Below the pieces are notes generated by a model that was not told where the DNA came from, did not search any database, and saw only the letters and a program-made list of their open reading frames with translations. Below, piece after piece: positions 33,307 through 41,707 of a stretch of DNA of 64,000 nt; position 1 is the first letter of the stretch; each line of letters starts with the position of its first letter. The position numbers and the translations under genes are program-made. This stretch comes from Paraburkholderia dioscoreae. GTDB lineage: Bacteria > Pseudomonadota > Gammaproteobacteria > Burkholderiales > Burkholderiaceae. Location: assembly GCF_902459535.1 (NCBI RefSeq), contig NZ_LR699554.1, forward strand, positions 1,302,001 through 1,366,000, given 5' to 3'.

Positions 33307-33558
33307 ATGAATCGAGTCTACCTCCTGCTTGCCGCCAGCCTTGTTGTGACTGGCTTTGCCGACCCGGTGAGCGCCGCCAGCCGCGACGAGCAAACCAAGG
33401 CCTGCCGTGGCGACGCCATGCATTTCTGCGCCGCTGACATTCCCAACAAAGAAAAGATCACCGCGTGCATGAAGCAGCACGTGGATGAACTGAGCCCGGC
33501 GTGCCGCGCCATGTTCAAGGGCGGCAAGAAGGGCGGCGACAAAGATACTTCGCAATGA
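33307..33558 (+). CDS. Small secreted cysteine-rich repeat protein
   Basis: An 83-residue protein. Residues 1-23 form a signal peptide ending in VSA-A. The mature part carries one cysteine-rich repeat with C33, C41, C54 and C66 (spacing x7, x12, x11), the pattern of the PF00839 Cys-rich (GLG1-like) repeat that recurs in small proteobacterial secreted proteins. The tail is Lys/Gly/Asp rich. Disulfide bonding in the periplasm is likely; the role is unknown. It is 65 bases after the C39-like gene. Confidence 0.8.
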   Translation: MNRVYLLLAASLVVTGFADPVSAASRDEQTKACRGDAMHFCAADIPNKEKITACMKQHVDELSPACRAMFKGGKKGGDKDTSQ

Positions 33559-34283
33559 CGGCGAGGTGGTCGGCTTCGCCTTCGGCCGCTTCCACGAAGG
33601 GGTCTACCCGAGGCTGTGGTGGTGGTGCCGGCACGACTCTACTTCCACCATAAGGAGCCTGCGATTCGTCCCCAAGCCGGCATGCCGGCCCTGACCGGCT
33701 GCCAGTCGGCCAGGCCATTGATCTGTTCACGGCGTTACGCGTAAGCCGCCCATGACTCGCCTCCAGGCGGCGCCCTAGGCGACGGCTGAACCACCCATTG
33801 CCTCCCGCCACGTCGCTGCTCTGCCGCGATCCGGCCCCACCGCGCGTCAGGCGTCGTAGAATCGCTTGTCATAGATTCTCCGGAGCTGCCGCGTGCCCGA
33901 TCTGCCCCATGCCGGAGCCGCGTCTATCGCGCGCGCGTTTGCCGCGCCGTGTCCGCACGCCCTGGCAGCCGCCGCGCGCCCGCACGCGGCTCATTGTCCC
34001 ATTCACCAACTGTCCGCTGTCGGCGCGCGGCCGCGTCGCCCTGCTCGACCGTCGCACAACGGCGCAGGAAGTTGGCCGCTGGAGCAATGCGCGGCCAGGC
34101 GCGGTAGTGGTCGGCCCGGTGCGCGCGTCGCGCGTGCCCCCGTTTTACGAAGACGAGCCGTCTCCGATCGAGGCGGGCGATCTGCTGATGCTGATCCAGT
34201 CGTCGCGCCAGCCGAACGAAGCGAGCGTCGCCTGCTAGTCAATTCCAACTCAACCTTTTGCCAAGCACTGGAACAACCTGCCC
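33559..34283. other. Intergenic region with a possible TrkA-C-like gene remnant
   Basis: No intact gene is supported in these 725 bases. A plus-strand open frame (33798-34238) ends in about 45 residues, including ARPGAVVVGPVRASRVPPFY and IEAGDLLMLIQ, that resemble the end of an RCK/TrkA-C ligand domain of ion channels. The upstream half of the frame is Arg/Pro-rich and unlike any protein. If real, this is a decayed channel gene; if not, a chance frame. No promoter or terminator was fixed. Confidence 0.35.
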
Positions 34284-35219
34284 ATGACTCGCCCGATCAC
34301 GCAGATTTTCGACGCCGCCGCGACCGCGCGGCTGATTCCGTATGCCGCACTCGTCGACGCACTCAAGCGCGCGAGCATCGAGTATGCGCAGCAACGCATC
34401 GCGAGTCCCGAGCGGCTCGTCGTGCCGCTCAACGAAGGCGGCATCATGCTGTCCATGCCGGCCACCGCGCCCGACCTCGCGATCCACAAGCTGGTCAACG
34501 TGTGCCCGGCCAACGGCCCGCACGGCCTGCCGACGATTCACGGCAAAGTCATGACGTTCGACGCCGACACCGGCGAGACGCTCTTCATCCTCGACGGCCC
34601 GATCGTCACGGGACGCCGCACGGCGGCGATCTCGATGCTCGGCGTCGAAACCTTCGCCGCCGCCGCTCCGCGCGAATTCCTGCTGATCGGCACCGGTACG
34701 CAGGCGCTCAACCATCTGGAGGCGATCGGCGAGCTGTTTCCCGAAGCGCGCGTGTGGGTGAAAGGCAGTGCGCCCGCGCGTGCCGAAGCGTTTTGCGCAC
34801 GCCATCACGACAAGGCGCTTGAGGTCCGGCCGTTCACGCAGGACGGCGCGGCGATTCCCGAGTCGGTCGACGTGGTGATCGCGCTGACCACGAGCAGACA
34901 GCCGATCTACGACGAAGCCGCGCGCGCGGAGCGTCTCGTGATCGGCGTCGGCGCATTCACGCCCGCCATGGTCGAGATCGGCGCGCGCACTCTCGCCGGG
35001 AGCGCGCTTTTTGTCGACGACGAGGCTGGCGCGCGCCACGAGGCCGGTGACTTCATTCAGGCGGGCGTGGACTGGGCGCAGGTCGGCGGGATCGCTTCGG
35101 TGCTCGACAACCCGGCGCTGCGGCCGCAAAAGAAACCGGTCGTTTTTAAAAGCGTCGGCTGTGCGGCCTGGGATCTGGCGGCGTGCCGCGTGGCGCGCGA
35201 GGCATTGTCAGGCGCCTGA
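34284..35219 (+). CDS. Ornithine cyclodeaminase/mu-crystallin family, LhpI-like reductase
   Basis: A 311-residue NAD(P)-binding enzyme of the OCD/mu-crystallin family. Features are the N-terminal segment RLIPYAALVDALKRASIEYA, the substrate loop HKLVNVCPANGPHGLPTIHG, Arg/Lys positions in GRRTAAISMLG, and the dinucleotide loop LIGTGTQALNHLEAIGELFP. The sequence fits the LhpI branch, which reduces delta-1-pyrroline-2-carboxylate to L-proline, better than true ornithine cyclodeaminase, but this was judged by eye. An FAD amine oxidase 2-3 kb upstream could produce such a cyclic imine, which would close a route from D-proline or hydroxyproline. Not certain they share an operon because of the long gap. 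Confidence 0.82.
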   Translation: MTRPITQIFDAAATARLIPYAALVDALKRASIEYAQQRIASPERLVVPLNEGGIMLSMPATAPDLAIHKLVNVCPANGPHGLPTIHGKVMTFDADTGETLFILDGPIVTGRRTAAISMLGVETFAAAAPREFLLIGTGTQALNHLEAIGELFPEARVWVKGSAPARAEAFCARHHDKALEVRPFTQDGAAIPESVDVVIALTTSRQPIYDEAARAERLVIGVGAFTPAMVEIGARTLAGSALFVDDEAGARHEAGDFIQAGVDWAQVGGIASVLDNPALRPQKKPVVFKSVGCAAWDLAACRVAREALSGA

Positions 35220-35563
35220 AGGCTTGATGAAAAAGCGTGTGCCGGAAGCATGTAAGGGCAGCCCGTGGGTGTGGCGTGCGCAAGCGCTACGACAGCGGGC
35301 GACACAGCGGGCAACACAACGGGCGGCGGCCTGCCGGCGAAAGCCGGAAAAAACCTTCCGGGCAGGCCGTTGATGCCGCAGGTTGGCATATTGCGCCAAC
35401 CTGCGGCACATGTTGCCGTGCAAACAATCTCAAAACGTTGCACCATAGGCGTTTGTCAGAAAAGAGCGCCGGGCCGTCGGCACGGTGCTTTGCTGCTGTT
35501 TTTTTGCCCGCTTTTTTCTGCCCTTCATCCACGCCTTATCCCTCACGACGCTGCGACCGCGCT
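35220..35563. other. Intergenic region upstream of zwf
   Basis: No gene is supported in these 344 bases. It has three degenerate copies of a CAGCGGGCgACA-like unit around 35290-35325 and a strong hairpin at 35374-35408 (separate entry). A promoter for zwf is expected in the AT-richer part after 35410. Confidence 0.4.
35374..35408. promoter_or_regulatory. Perfect 14-bp hairpin upstream of zwf
   Basis: TGCCGCAGGTTGGC (35374-35387) is followed after a 7-base loop by its exact complement (35395-35408). No T-run follows on either strand, so it is not a typical terminator. It lies 155 bases after the LhpI-like stop and 156 before zwf. It could be an operator or an RNA element in the zwf leader. 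Confidence 0.6.
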
Positions 35564-37051
35564 ATGACGACCCACCACGCTTCTGCCACTCCCGACCTGC
35601 CGCTCGACATGATCATTTTCGGCGGCACCGGCGACCTGTCGTTTCGCAAGCTGCTGCCCGCGCTCTATATGGCGCATCTGCATTGCAACCTGCCGCCGGA
35701 GACCCGCATTCTCACGATCGGGCGCAAGCCCTGGTCGCGTGAGGAGTACATCAACGAATTCATGGAGCAGAAGGCAAAGCCCTTCATCGAAAAGAAAGCG
35801 TTCGATGCCGCCGCCTGGGACAAATTTCTGGCGCTGTTCGAATACGTGCGCATGGACGTGGACTCGGTCGAGGACTATCAGCGCCTGAAGGAGGCGTCGC
35901 GCGAGGGTGTGCGCCGCGTGTTCTACCTCGCGACGTCGCCGGATCTGTTCACGAACATCTGCGATAACCTCGCAGCGGCGGGACTGGTCGACGGCAACTC
36001 GCGGGTGGTGCTCGAAAAGCCGCTGGGCCACGATCTGGCCTCCGCTCAGGAAATCAACACGGCGGTCGGCAAGCATTTCAGCGAAGCGCAGATCTACCGG
36101 ATCGACCACTATCTCGGCAAGGAAACCGTGCAGAACCTGATGGTGCTGCGTTTCGGTAATCCGATTTTCGGCCCGCTGTGGCAGGCGCCGTATATCAAGA
36201 GTGTGCAGATCACGGTGGCGGAAACGGTCGGCGTGGGCAGCCGCGCGGGCTTCTACGACAAGACTGGCGCGCTGCGCGACATGGTGCAGAACCACTTGCT
36301 GCAACTGCTGTGCATCGTCGCGATGGAGCCGCCCGTGTCGCTGGACCCGGACGCGGTCCGCGACGAAAAACTCAAGGTGCTGCGCTCATTGCGGCCCATG
36401 ACGCCGGAAGACATCGCGCGCGACACCGTGCGCGGCCAGTACACCGCCGGCGCGGTGGACGGCGAGGCGGTGAAGGGTTATCTCGAGGAAGACAACGTGC
36501 CTGCGGGCAGCCGCGCCGAAACCTTCGTCGCGTTGCGCGCGCACATCAATAACTGGCGCTGGGCGCATGTGCCGTTCTTCCTGCGTACGGGCAAGCGGAT
36601 GCAGAAGAAAGTGTCGGAGATCGTCATCGAGTTTTCAGAACTGCCTTTCTCGATCATCCCGAACGGGCATAGCGGGCGCAACTACGGCAACCGGCTCGTG
36701 ATCCAGTTGCAACCTGAGGAGTCGATCCAGTTGCAGGTGCTCGCCAAGGAGCCGGGCAGCGGCATGCATATGCTGCCGGTGAATCTGAATCTGGATTTGC
36801 AGCAGGCCTTCACCGAGCGGCGCGCGGAAGCGTATGAGCGTTTGCTGATCGACGTGATTCGCGGACGTCTCACGCACTTCATGCGTCGCGACGAACTCGA
36901 AGCGGCATGGGCGTGGGCCGAGCCGATTCTGGCGGGCTGGAGCAAGTCGGGCGACAAGCCGCGCAGCTATACGGCGGGCACGTTCGGGCCGGCTGCATCC
37001 ACGGCGCTGATGGCGCGGGAGAATGCGGTGTGGGCGGAAGAGTCGCAATAA
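35564..37051 (+). CDS. zwf: Glucose-6-phosphate 1-dehydrogenase
   Basis: A 495-residue enzyme, normal length for bacterial Zwf. It oxidises glucose-6-phosphate to 6-phosphogluconolactone with NADP or NAD, feeding the Entner-Doudoroff and pentose-phosphate pathways. The cofactor loop GGTGDLSFRKLLPALY (residues 20-35) and the active-site motif RIDHYLGKE near residue 183 are intact. The start at ATG 35564 is favoured because the N-terminal MTTHHASATPDLPLDMIIFG fits the family; the longer frame to 35237 has no start signal. No pgl, glk or HexR-type regulator is adjacent, unlike many pseudomonads. Confidence 0.96.
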   Translation: MTTHHASATPDLPLDMIIFGGTGDLSFRKLLPALYMAHLHCNLPPETRILTIGRKPWSREEYINEFMEQKAKPFIEKKAFDAAAWDKFLALFEYVRMDVDSVEDYQRLKEASREGVRRVFYLATSPDLFTNICDNLAAAGLVDGNSRVVLEKPLGHDLASAQEINTAVGKHFSEAQIYRIDHYLGKETVQNLMVLRFGNPIFGPLWQAPYIKSVQITVAETVGVGSRAGFYDKTGALRDMVQNHLLQLLCIVAMEPPVSLDPDAVRDEKLKVLRSLRPMTPEDIARDTVRGQYTAGAVDGEAVKGYLEEDNVPAGSRAETFVALRAHINNWRWAHVPFFLRTGKRMQKKVSEIVIEFSELPFSIIPNGHSGRNYGNRLVIQLQPEESIQLQVLAKEPGSGMHMLPVNLNLDLQQAFTERRAEAYERLLIDVIRGRLTHFMRRDELEAAWAWAEPILAGWSKSGDKPRSYTAGTFGPAASTALMARENAVWAEESQ

Positions 37052-37074
37052 GATTTTTCTTCAGCGCGGTAGAA

Positions 37075-37187
37075 AGCCCGCAAATGCCAGCGGGCTAGAC
37101 AAGACGTAGTTTTACACCGGCCGATTCGATGCGCATATCCAGGCCGTCGAGAACGAAAGAAAGCCCGCATGAGCGGGCTTTCTTATT
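37075..37187. terminator. Two hairpins between zwf and tssL, bidirectional terminator
   Basis: A 7-bp hairpin (AGCCCGC 37075-37081, GCGGGCT 37090-37096) is followed by a stronger one: AAGAAAGCCCGC (37157-37168), loop ATGA, GCGGGCTTTCTT (37173-37184), then ATT. The second has T-rich and A-rich flanks and can stop transcripts from both the convergent genes zwf and tssL. Confidence 0.8.
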
Positions 37188-37208
37188 CCATCGATCAGCG
37201 CTCGATGC

Positions 37209-37988
37209 CTAAGGCAACGAAATCGTCAACGTGGCCGATTGCGGTCCAAGCTTGACCACCTGCGAATACGGCGCGAGCGAGCGCAAAGTCTGGTCGCGCA
37301 GATAGGTGTTCAGTCCGAGATAAGCCAGCAGCCCAACCAGCGCGAATACCGCACCGATCGACCACAACGGCACCTCGCGCTTGAGCCGGTGCGCGACCTG
37401 ATCGGGTAGCGGCCAATGCGGCGCGAATGGCGCGCGCTTGCCCTTCATATGCGCGATTTCATCGCCGATACGCGCGGTCAGATACGCGAGCTTCTCCGGC
37501 CCTTCGAGCAGATACTTGCCCTGAAAGCCGAGCAGCAGGCACATGTGAAACACCTCGAGCGATTGCAGACGCGCCGCGCCCTGTGCGCGGCACTCCTCGA
37601 GATACTGGAAGAATTTCTCACCCGCCAGTTGCTCGCCGAACAGCACGAGCTGCAGCGGCCGGCGCTCCCATTCCGTGCGGATCCTGAAGGTGGACGACAA
37701 CACCGATTCGTCGATGGCCGCGCAGAACGCAAACTTCGACGCGTAGACATCTTCCGCCGACGCATTGAGCTTCTTCGCGCCGCGCTCGAAGTCGCCGAGG
37801 AACTGCTGGATGCGCTGGCTGAATTCCTGCGCGTCGCCGGGCTCGCGGCCGTTCTTCAACAGGAACAGCATGAAGAAGCCGTCGTACAGCAGATCGAGCA
37901 GCGAGCGGACCTGGTAGGTCGGCTCGGTGACCGGTGCGGGCGTCGCGGCGGGCGTGCTGCCGCCAAACAGGGAGGGCGCGTAGCTCAT
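37209..37988 (-). CDS. tssL: T6SS inner-membrane protein TssL (DotU-like)
   Basis: A 259-residue protein of the T6SS membrane complex. ATG 37988 overlaps the stop of tssK (ATGA), indicating translational coupling. Cytoplasmic DotU features include VRSLLDLLYDGFFMLFLLKN and AAIDESVLSSTFRIRTEWER. A single transmembrane helix lies near residue 205-225 (IGAVFALVGLLAYLGLN), and only about 30 residues follow in the periplasm. So there is no peptidoglycan-binding OmpA domain fused to it, unlike extended TssL forms; a separate OmpA-family protein is encoded at 51-52 kb. Confidence 0.95.
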   Translation of the reverse strand: MSYAPSLFGGSTPAATPAPVTEPTYQVRSLLDLLYDGFFMLFLLKNGREPGDAQEFSQRIQQFLGDFERGAKKLNASAEDVYASKFAFCAAIDESVLSSTFRIRTEWERRPLQLVLFGEQLAGEKFFQYLEECRAQGAARLQSLEVFHMCLLLGFQGKYLLEGPEKLAYLTARIGDEIAHMKGKRAPFAPHWPLPDQVAHRLKREVPLWSIGAVFALVGLLAYLGLNTYLRDQTLRSLAPYSQVVKLGPQSATLTISLP

Positions 37989-39331
37989 GATGTGACGGCA
38001 ATCAGTTCGAGTTGAAGATCGTTGATGCCCGACGGTGCGTAGATCATTGCCGATTGGGCCTGCAACATACGGTCGTACAGCGCGCCGCGCGATTCGAACG
38101 AGAAGTAGCACGCGCCCGGACGAACCGGAATGGCGGGCGGCACCTGCGGCGTGTAGACGAGCCGCACGCCCGGCATGGCCGAGAGCACCAGCTTGTCGAC
38201 GTCGTCGGGCGCGCCGACCTTGAAGCGTGCGGGCACGGCTTCCACCAGTTCGGCAGTCGGCATGTCCGCCGACACCGCGACGTAGAACATGGTCTTATCG
38301 TCGATCTTGCCCGAGTCGAGGCGGCCTGCATGAAACGACGGCCGGACTTCTTCGAGCGAGATCGCGAAGTAGCGCGTGGAGATCACGGTTTCGAGCAGAT
38401 CGCGCAGAATCGTGTCGAGACGTGCAAAGCCGGGGCCCGGATCGTCGTGCCGGTAAGCCGGCAAGTCGGACAGCGCATAGCCCTTCGAAAACGTCATCAA
38501 CTGGCCGGCAAGGCGCAGCAATTCCTGGAACAGGCGTTCAGGGTGCAGCGCGGAATGCTGGTACAGATGCGCGAGCGAGGCGAACGCCGCGCTCGCGGTA
38601 TGCAGCAGCCAGAACGACGCGATGTCGCCGGAGCGGAATTCGATGATGTTCTTGGTCGGCTCGCGATGAAAACCGTACAGCGCGTTGACCTTGGCCTGCA
38701 ATGCATCGATCAGTTGGCGCAGCCGTTGATGCAGGATCGGCGAAGCGTCGATGGCGAGGCAGGGCGGCACGAAGCTGTCGTCGATTTCGAAACCGCTCGT
38801 AGCGGTGCGGCGTACACGCACGAGCGGCACCGAGAGCAGTTGATCCCGCGGCTCGCTATGCGCGATCAGTTTGACGCTGGTCTTCAGGAAGGTGATGTCG
38901 GCTTCGGCGGCGTCGGTGAAATGATCGGCCACCGGCGTCTGCTCGCTGACGTAACGCGACACGAAACCCGCGTTGCTGTCCTGCGAATAGTTCGCGCCGG
39001 TTTCGCGCAGCGGATGCAGCGCGAGATAAAACGTGAATTCGTTGATGCCGTCGGGCAGCGTATCCAGCGCAATGGGCGGCGGCAGGTCGTCGGCTTGCGG
39101 CGCGGAGTAGAGCGCGCCGTCGGGAAACACCAGCGAAAGTTCGCTCACGCGCAGCACGTTGCTGCCGAGCGCGTCGCGGTCGAAGCGCGCCGAACGTACG
39201 CCCCAGTTGTATGGCTGGATCGCCTGGATCGATTCGAACAGGCGCGCCTCATGATAGGCGTCCTGACGCTGAAAATGCTGCGGCCTCAGAAACAGGCCTT
39301 CCCCCCAGAGCACTTTTGCGGAATAACTCAT
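37985..39331 (-). CDS. tssK: T6SS baseplate protein TssK
   Basis: A 448-residue protein. TssK trimers bridge the baseplate (TssEFG) and the membrane complex (TssJLM). The start at ATG 39331 gives the conserved N-terminus MSYSAKVLWGEGLFLRPQHF; longer frames have no family support. Length and motifs, including FQRQDAYHE and the central AFASLAHLYQHSALHPE, match TssK of Burkholderia. It is between tssJ (108 bases upstream) and tssL (4-base overlap). Confidence 0.96.
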   Translation of the reverse strand: MSYSAKVLWGEGLFLRPQHFQRQDAYHEARLFESIQAIQPYNWGVRSARFDRDALGSNVLRVSELSLVFPDGALYSAPQADDLPPPIALDTLPDGINEFTFYLALHPLRETGANYSQDSNAGFVSRYVSEQTPVADHFTDAAEADITFLKTSVKLIAHSEPRDQLLSVPLVRVRRTATSGFEIDDSFVPPCLAIDASPILHQRLRQLIDALQAKVNALYGFHREPTKNIIEFRSGDIASFWLLHTASAAFASLAHLYQHSALHPERLFQELLRLAGQLMTFSKGYALSDLPAYRHDDPGPGFARLDTILRDLLETVISTRYFAISLEEVRPSFHAGRLDSGKIDDKTMFYVAVSADMPTAELVEAVPARFKVGAPDDVDKLVLSAMPGVRLVYTPQVPPAIPVRPGACYFSFESRGALYDRMLQAQSAMIYAPSGINDLQLELIAVTS

Positions 39332-39439
39332 CTCAAACCTGTTATATGCGTTCAGCGTATGGCGCATCGGGAGATAACCGATTCGAGCGCCGAATTGTTA
39401 ATTCTCTAAAGAATGTTAAATCGTATTTGACCGGCATCT

Positions 39440-40072
39440 TTATCCGCAGCTTACAGAAGAAAGCATATTCAGCGGTTGCGCGGGCAATCCCTGTTCTGAC
39501 GGGATCACAGTGCCGTTGGTCACCGTCATTGCACAGTTATGCAGGCCGATCATTATGCCGGATTTCTCCGACTTCGCCGGGTCGAAGGCGAATTTCCAGC
39601 GCTGCATTGCCGGATCGCGGAATAGCGCGACGATACCGAATGCCTGCGCTTCACGCGAGACTTTTTCGGTAACGGCGTAGCGCTGGCCGGGGATTAGAGT
39701 AACTTCGCGCACGCCCAGCAAATCGCCGCCCAGGATAGTCTTCTCACGGGCCGGATCGGTAAAGGCGTCGAATGGCGCCTGCTGGAATGAAGTGGGGTCT
39801 TTCAGGACATATAGCCGCACGACCAGTGCCAATGGGCGTTTGTCATTCGCGGCATTCAGATTTGGCGCGGCATATAAGGTGAGACCGACATTGCGTGGCG
39901 GTTTCTGGGCGTCCGGCAGGTCCGGCTTGCCGAGGCCGCTCGCCTGCAAAGCCGCGTTGGCTGCGGCTCCGAGCACGGTCACGCCGGCCGCGCAGCCACC
40001 TAGCAACGCGCACGCGGTAGCACTGGCAATCAATTGCGATGCATGGCGAATAACATGCGAGTTCATATACAT
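39440..40072 (-). CDS. tssJ: T6SS outer-membrane lipoprotein TssJ
   Basis: A lipoprotein of about 210 residues with lipobox LGGC in its signal peptide (after ATACAL) and the TssJ beta-sandwich pattern: VGLTLYAAPNLNAANDKRPL, then LALVVRLYVLKDPTSFQQAP and LIPGQRYAVTEKVSREA. It anchors TssM to the outer membrane. The start is uncertain between ATG 40072 and ATG 40066; neither has a strong ribosome site. It heads the tssJ-tssK-tssL set, reading away from the TPR lipoprotein gene. Length is at the upper end for TssJ because of the long C-terminal segment after GIVALF. Confidence 0.92.
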   Translation of the reverse strand: MYMNSHVIRHASQLIASATACALLGGCAAGVTVLGAAANAALQASGLGKPDLPDAQKPPRNVGLTLYAAPNLNAANDKRPLALVVRLYVLKDPTSFQQAPFDAFTDPAREKTILGGDLLGVREVTLIPGQRYAVTEKVSREAQAFGIVALFRDPAMQRWKFAFDPAKSEKSGIMIGLHNCAMTVTNGTVIPSEQGLPAQPLNMLSSVSCG

Positions 40073-40428
40073 CGAGCGGCTCGGCGCCGTCCCCCGTCTA
40101 AACATCTAATAACGAAATCAAATCAGTGATTTGTAGCAACGGTTTGCCGCGTAATGCCGCTTTATGCAAAGCGCATGTAACTACGCGTGACTTGCCGGAT
40201 TGCCGCAGGTGGGTGGCAAATTTTTCCGTTTTCTGTTTGACTCTATTGAAACAGGAAACAATTTCTGCATGTTTCGTTTAATTGAGCCCATGCATTTTTT
40301 TTGTGCAATGCTTCTTCACACGAAAGTTGAATTATCGAAAATTGGCCTGTACTATACCCGCGCACTTGAAGCAAAGCAAAACTCCGGTTTTCCCTTGAAA
40401 TAAAAAATTCGCACGTCGGTGAAAAACG
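40073..40428. promoter_or_regulatory. Divergent promoter region of the two T6SS half-operons
   Basis: This 356-base region is distinctly AT-richer than its neighbours and separates tssJ (minus) from the TPR lipoprotein gene (plus), so it should contain promoters for both T6SS arms. TTGACT at 40237-40242 is a possible plus-strand -35, but no well-spaced -10 was found. No sigma-54 site was seen. T-rich runs lie at about 40220-40232 and 40295-40303. Confidence 0.5.
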
Positions 40429-41109
40429 ATGAATGAGCGTCTGTTAGTAAAACTATCTGGGGTTGTGTTGGCATGCGGCGTGATGGCCGGTTGCGCGACA
40501 CAGGGCAACAATCTCGCGACCACACCGGAGGCTTTTAATAAGCAACTCGCGGATGCCGATACCGTCGCTAAGGGCGGTGATCAGGATCGCGCTATTGCGC
40601 TTTATCAGCAGCTTTCCAAATCCGATCCGACGCGTGAAGAACCGTGGTCGCGTATTGCGCAGATCCAGTTCGCGCAAGGTCACTACGGCCAGGCAATCGT
40701 CGCCGCGCAAGAAGCGCTGCAACGCGACCAGACCGATCGCCAGGCCAAGAGCGTGCTGGCCGTGGCCGGCCTGCGCGTCGCCACGCAATCGCTCGGCGAA
40801 TTGCGTCAGGACGCCTCGCTCGCGGGTGATGCCAAGTCGGACGCGCAGGCGCTCGCGAAGCAGTTGCGCGACACGCTCGGCGAAGCCACGCTGTTCCCGC
40901 CCGACCCGAACGACAAGCCGGCCGTAAAGAAGAAGCGCGTCATTCGTCACATCGCGAAGAGCAAACCGGTGGATACACCTGACGCCAGCACAGGCACCGC
41001 GCCTGCCGCCGCGCCGCCGGCTGCGCCCGCCGTGCCGGCGGCACCTGCCGCACCTGCCAAAGCCGCGCAAAGCGGCGGCGCGTCCGATCCGTTCAGCGCG
41101 CTGCGCTGA
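40429..41109 (+). CDS. T6SS-associated TPR lipoprotein
   Basis: A 226-residue lipoprotein that heads the plus-strand T6SS operon. The lipobox MAGC is at residues 19-22. Residues 30-140 contain TPR-like helices (AKGGDQDRAIALYQQLSKSD and FAQGHYGQAIVAAQEALQRD). A Pro/Ala-rich tail ends DPFSALR. Burkholderia T6SS-1 loci have such a gene at the same place, between tssJ and tssB, sometimes named tagM; that name is not certain here. It may assist the assembly of the envelope complex, but the role is not established. Confidence 0.85.
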   Translation: MNERLLVKLSGVVLACGVMAGCATQGNNLATTPEAFNKQLADADTVAKGGDQDRAIALYQQLSKSDPTREEPWSRIAQIQFAQGHYGQAIVAAQEALQRDQTDRQAKSVLAVAGLRVATQSLGELRQDASLAGDAKSDAQALAKQLRDTLGEATLFPPDPNDKPAVKKKRVIRHIAKSKPVDTPDASTGTAPAAAPPAAPAVPAAPAAPAKAAQSGGASDPFSALR

Positions 41110-41144
41110 CCCAAGCCTGATCCACCAGCACCCGGGAGCCGACG

Positions 41145-41693
41145 ATGGCGAAGAAAGAAAGCATTCAGAAACGCTTGCAAAAAGTGCGGCCGCCCCGCGT
41201 TCAATTGACCTATGAGGTCGAGCGCGGCGATGCGATCGAGGTGAAGGAGTTGCCGTTCGTCGTCGGCGTGGTCGCCGATCTGGCGGGACAGTCCGAAGTC
41301 GAGCAGCCGAAGCTGCGCGATCGCAAGTTCGTCAATATCGACCGCGACAACTTCGACGACGTGATGAAAGCGATCGAACCGCGCGCCGCTTTCCAGGTGG
41401 AAAACCGCTTGAGCGAGGGCGGCGGCAAATTCGCGGTCGACCTGCGTTTCAGGTCGATGGCCGATTTCAATCCGGACGAAGTGGTCGCGCAAATCGAACC
41501 GCTGCGGCGCCTGCTCGAAGCACGCTCGAAGCTCGCCGATCTGCGCAACAAGCTGGCCGGCAACGACAAACTCGAAGACCTGCTGAGCGAAGTGCTCAAC
41601 AACACGCAGCAGTTGCAAACCCTGGCGAAAGATCAGGGCAACGCGGCGGACCAGCACGGCGGCGCGCCGGACCACGACAAGCAAGGCGAATAA
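41145..41693 (+). CDS. tssB: T6SS sheath small subunit TssB (VipA)
   Basis: A 182-residue protein with the TssB pattern: SIQKRLQKVRPPRVQLTYEV at the start, then LPFVVGVVADLAGQSE and PRAAFQVENRLS. It forms the contractile sheath with TssC. The start at ATG 41145 has GGGAG 7-8 bases upstream. The gene is 35 bases after the TPR lipoprotein and 14 before tssC. The C-terminal tail is longer and more polar (ADQHGGAPDHDKQ) than in minimal TssB proteins. Confidence 0.96.
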   Translation: MAKKESIQKRLQKVRPPRVQLTYEVERGDAIEVKELPFVVGVVADLAGQSEVEQPKLRDRKFVNIDRDNFDDVMKAIEPRAAFQVENRLSEGGGKFAVDLRFRSMADFNPDEVVAQIEPLRRLLEARSKLADLRNKLAGNDKLEDLLSEVLNNTQQLQTLAKDQGNAADQHGGAPDHDKQGE

Positions 41694-41707
41694 GCACGGG
41701 GTGTGAG

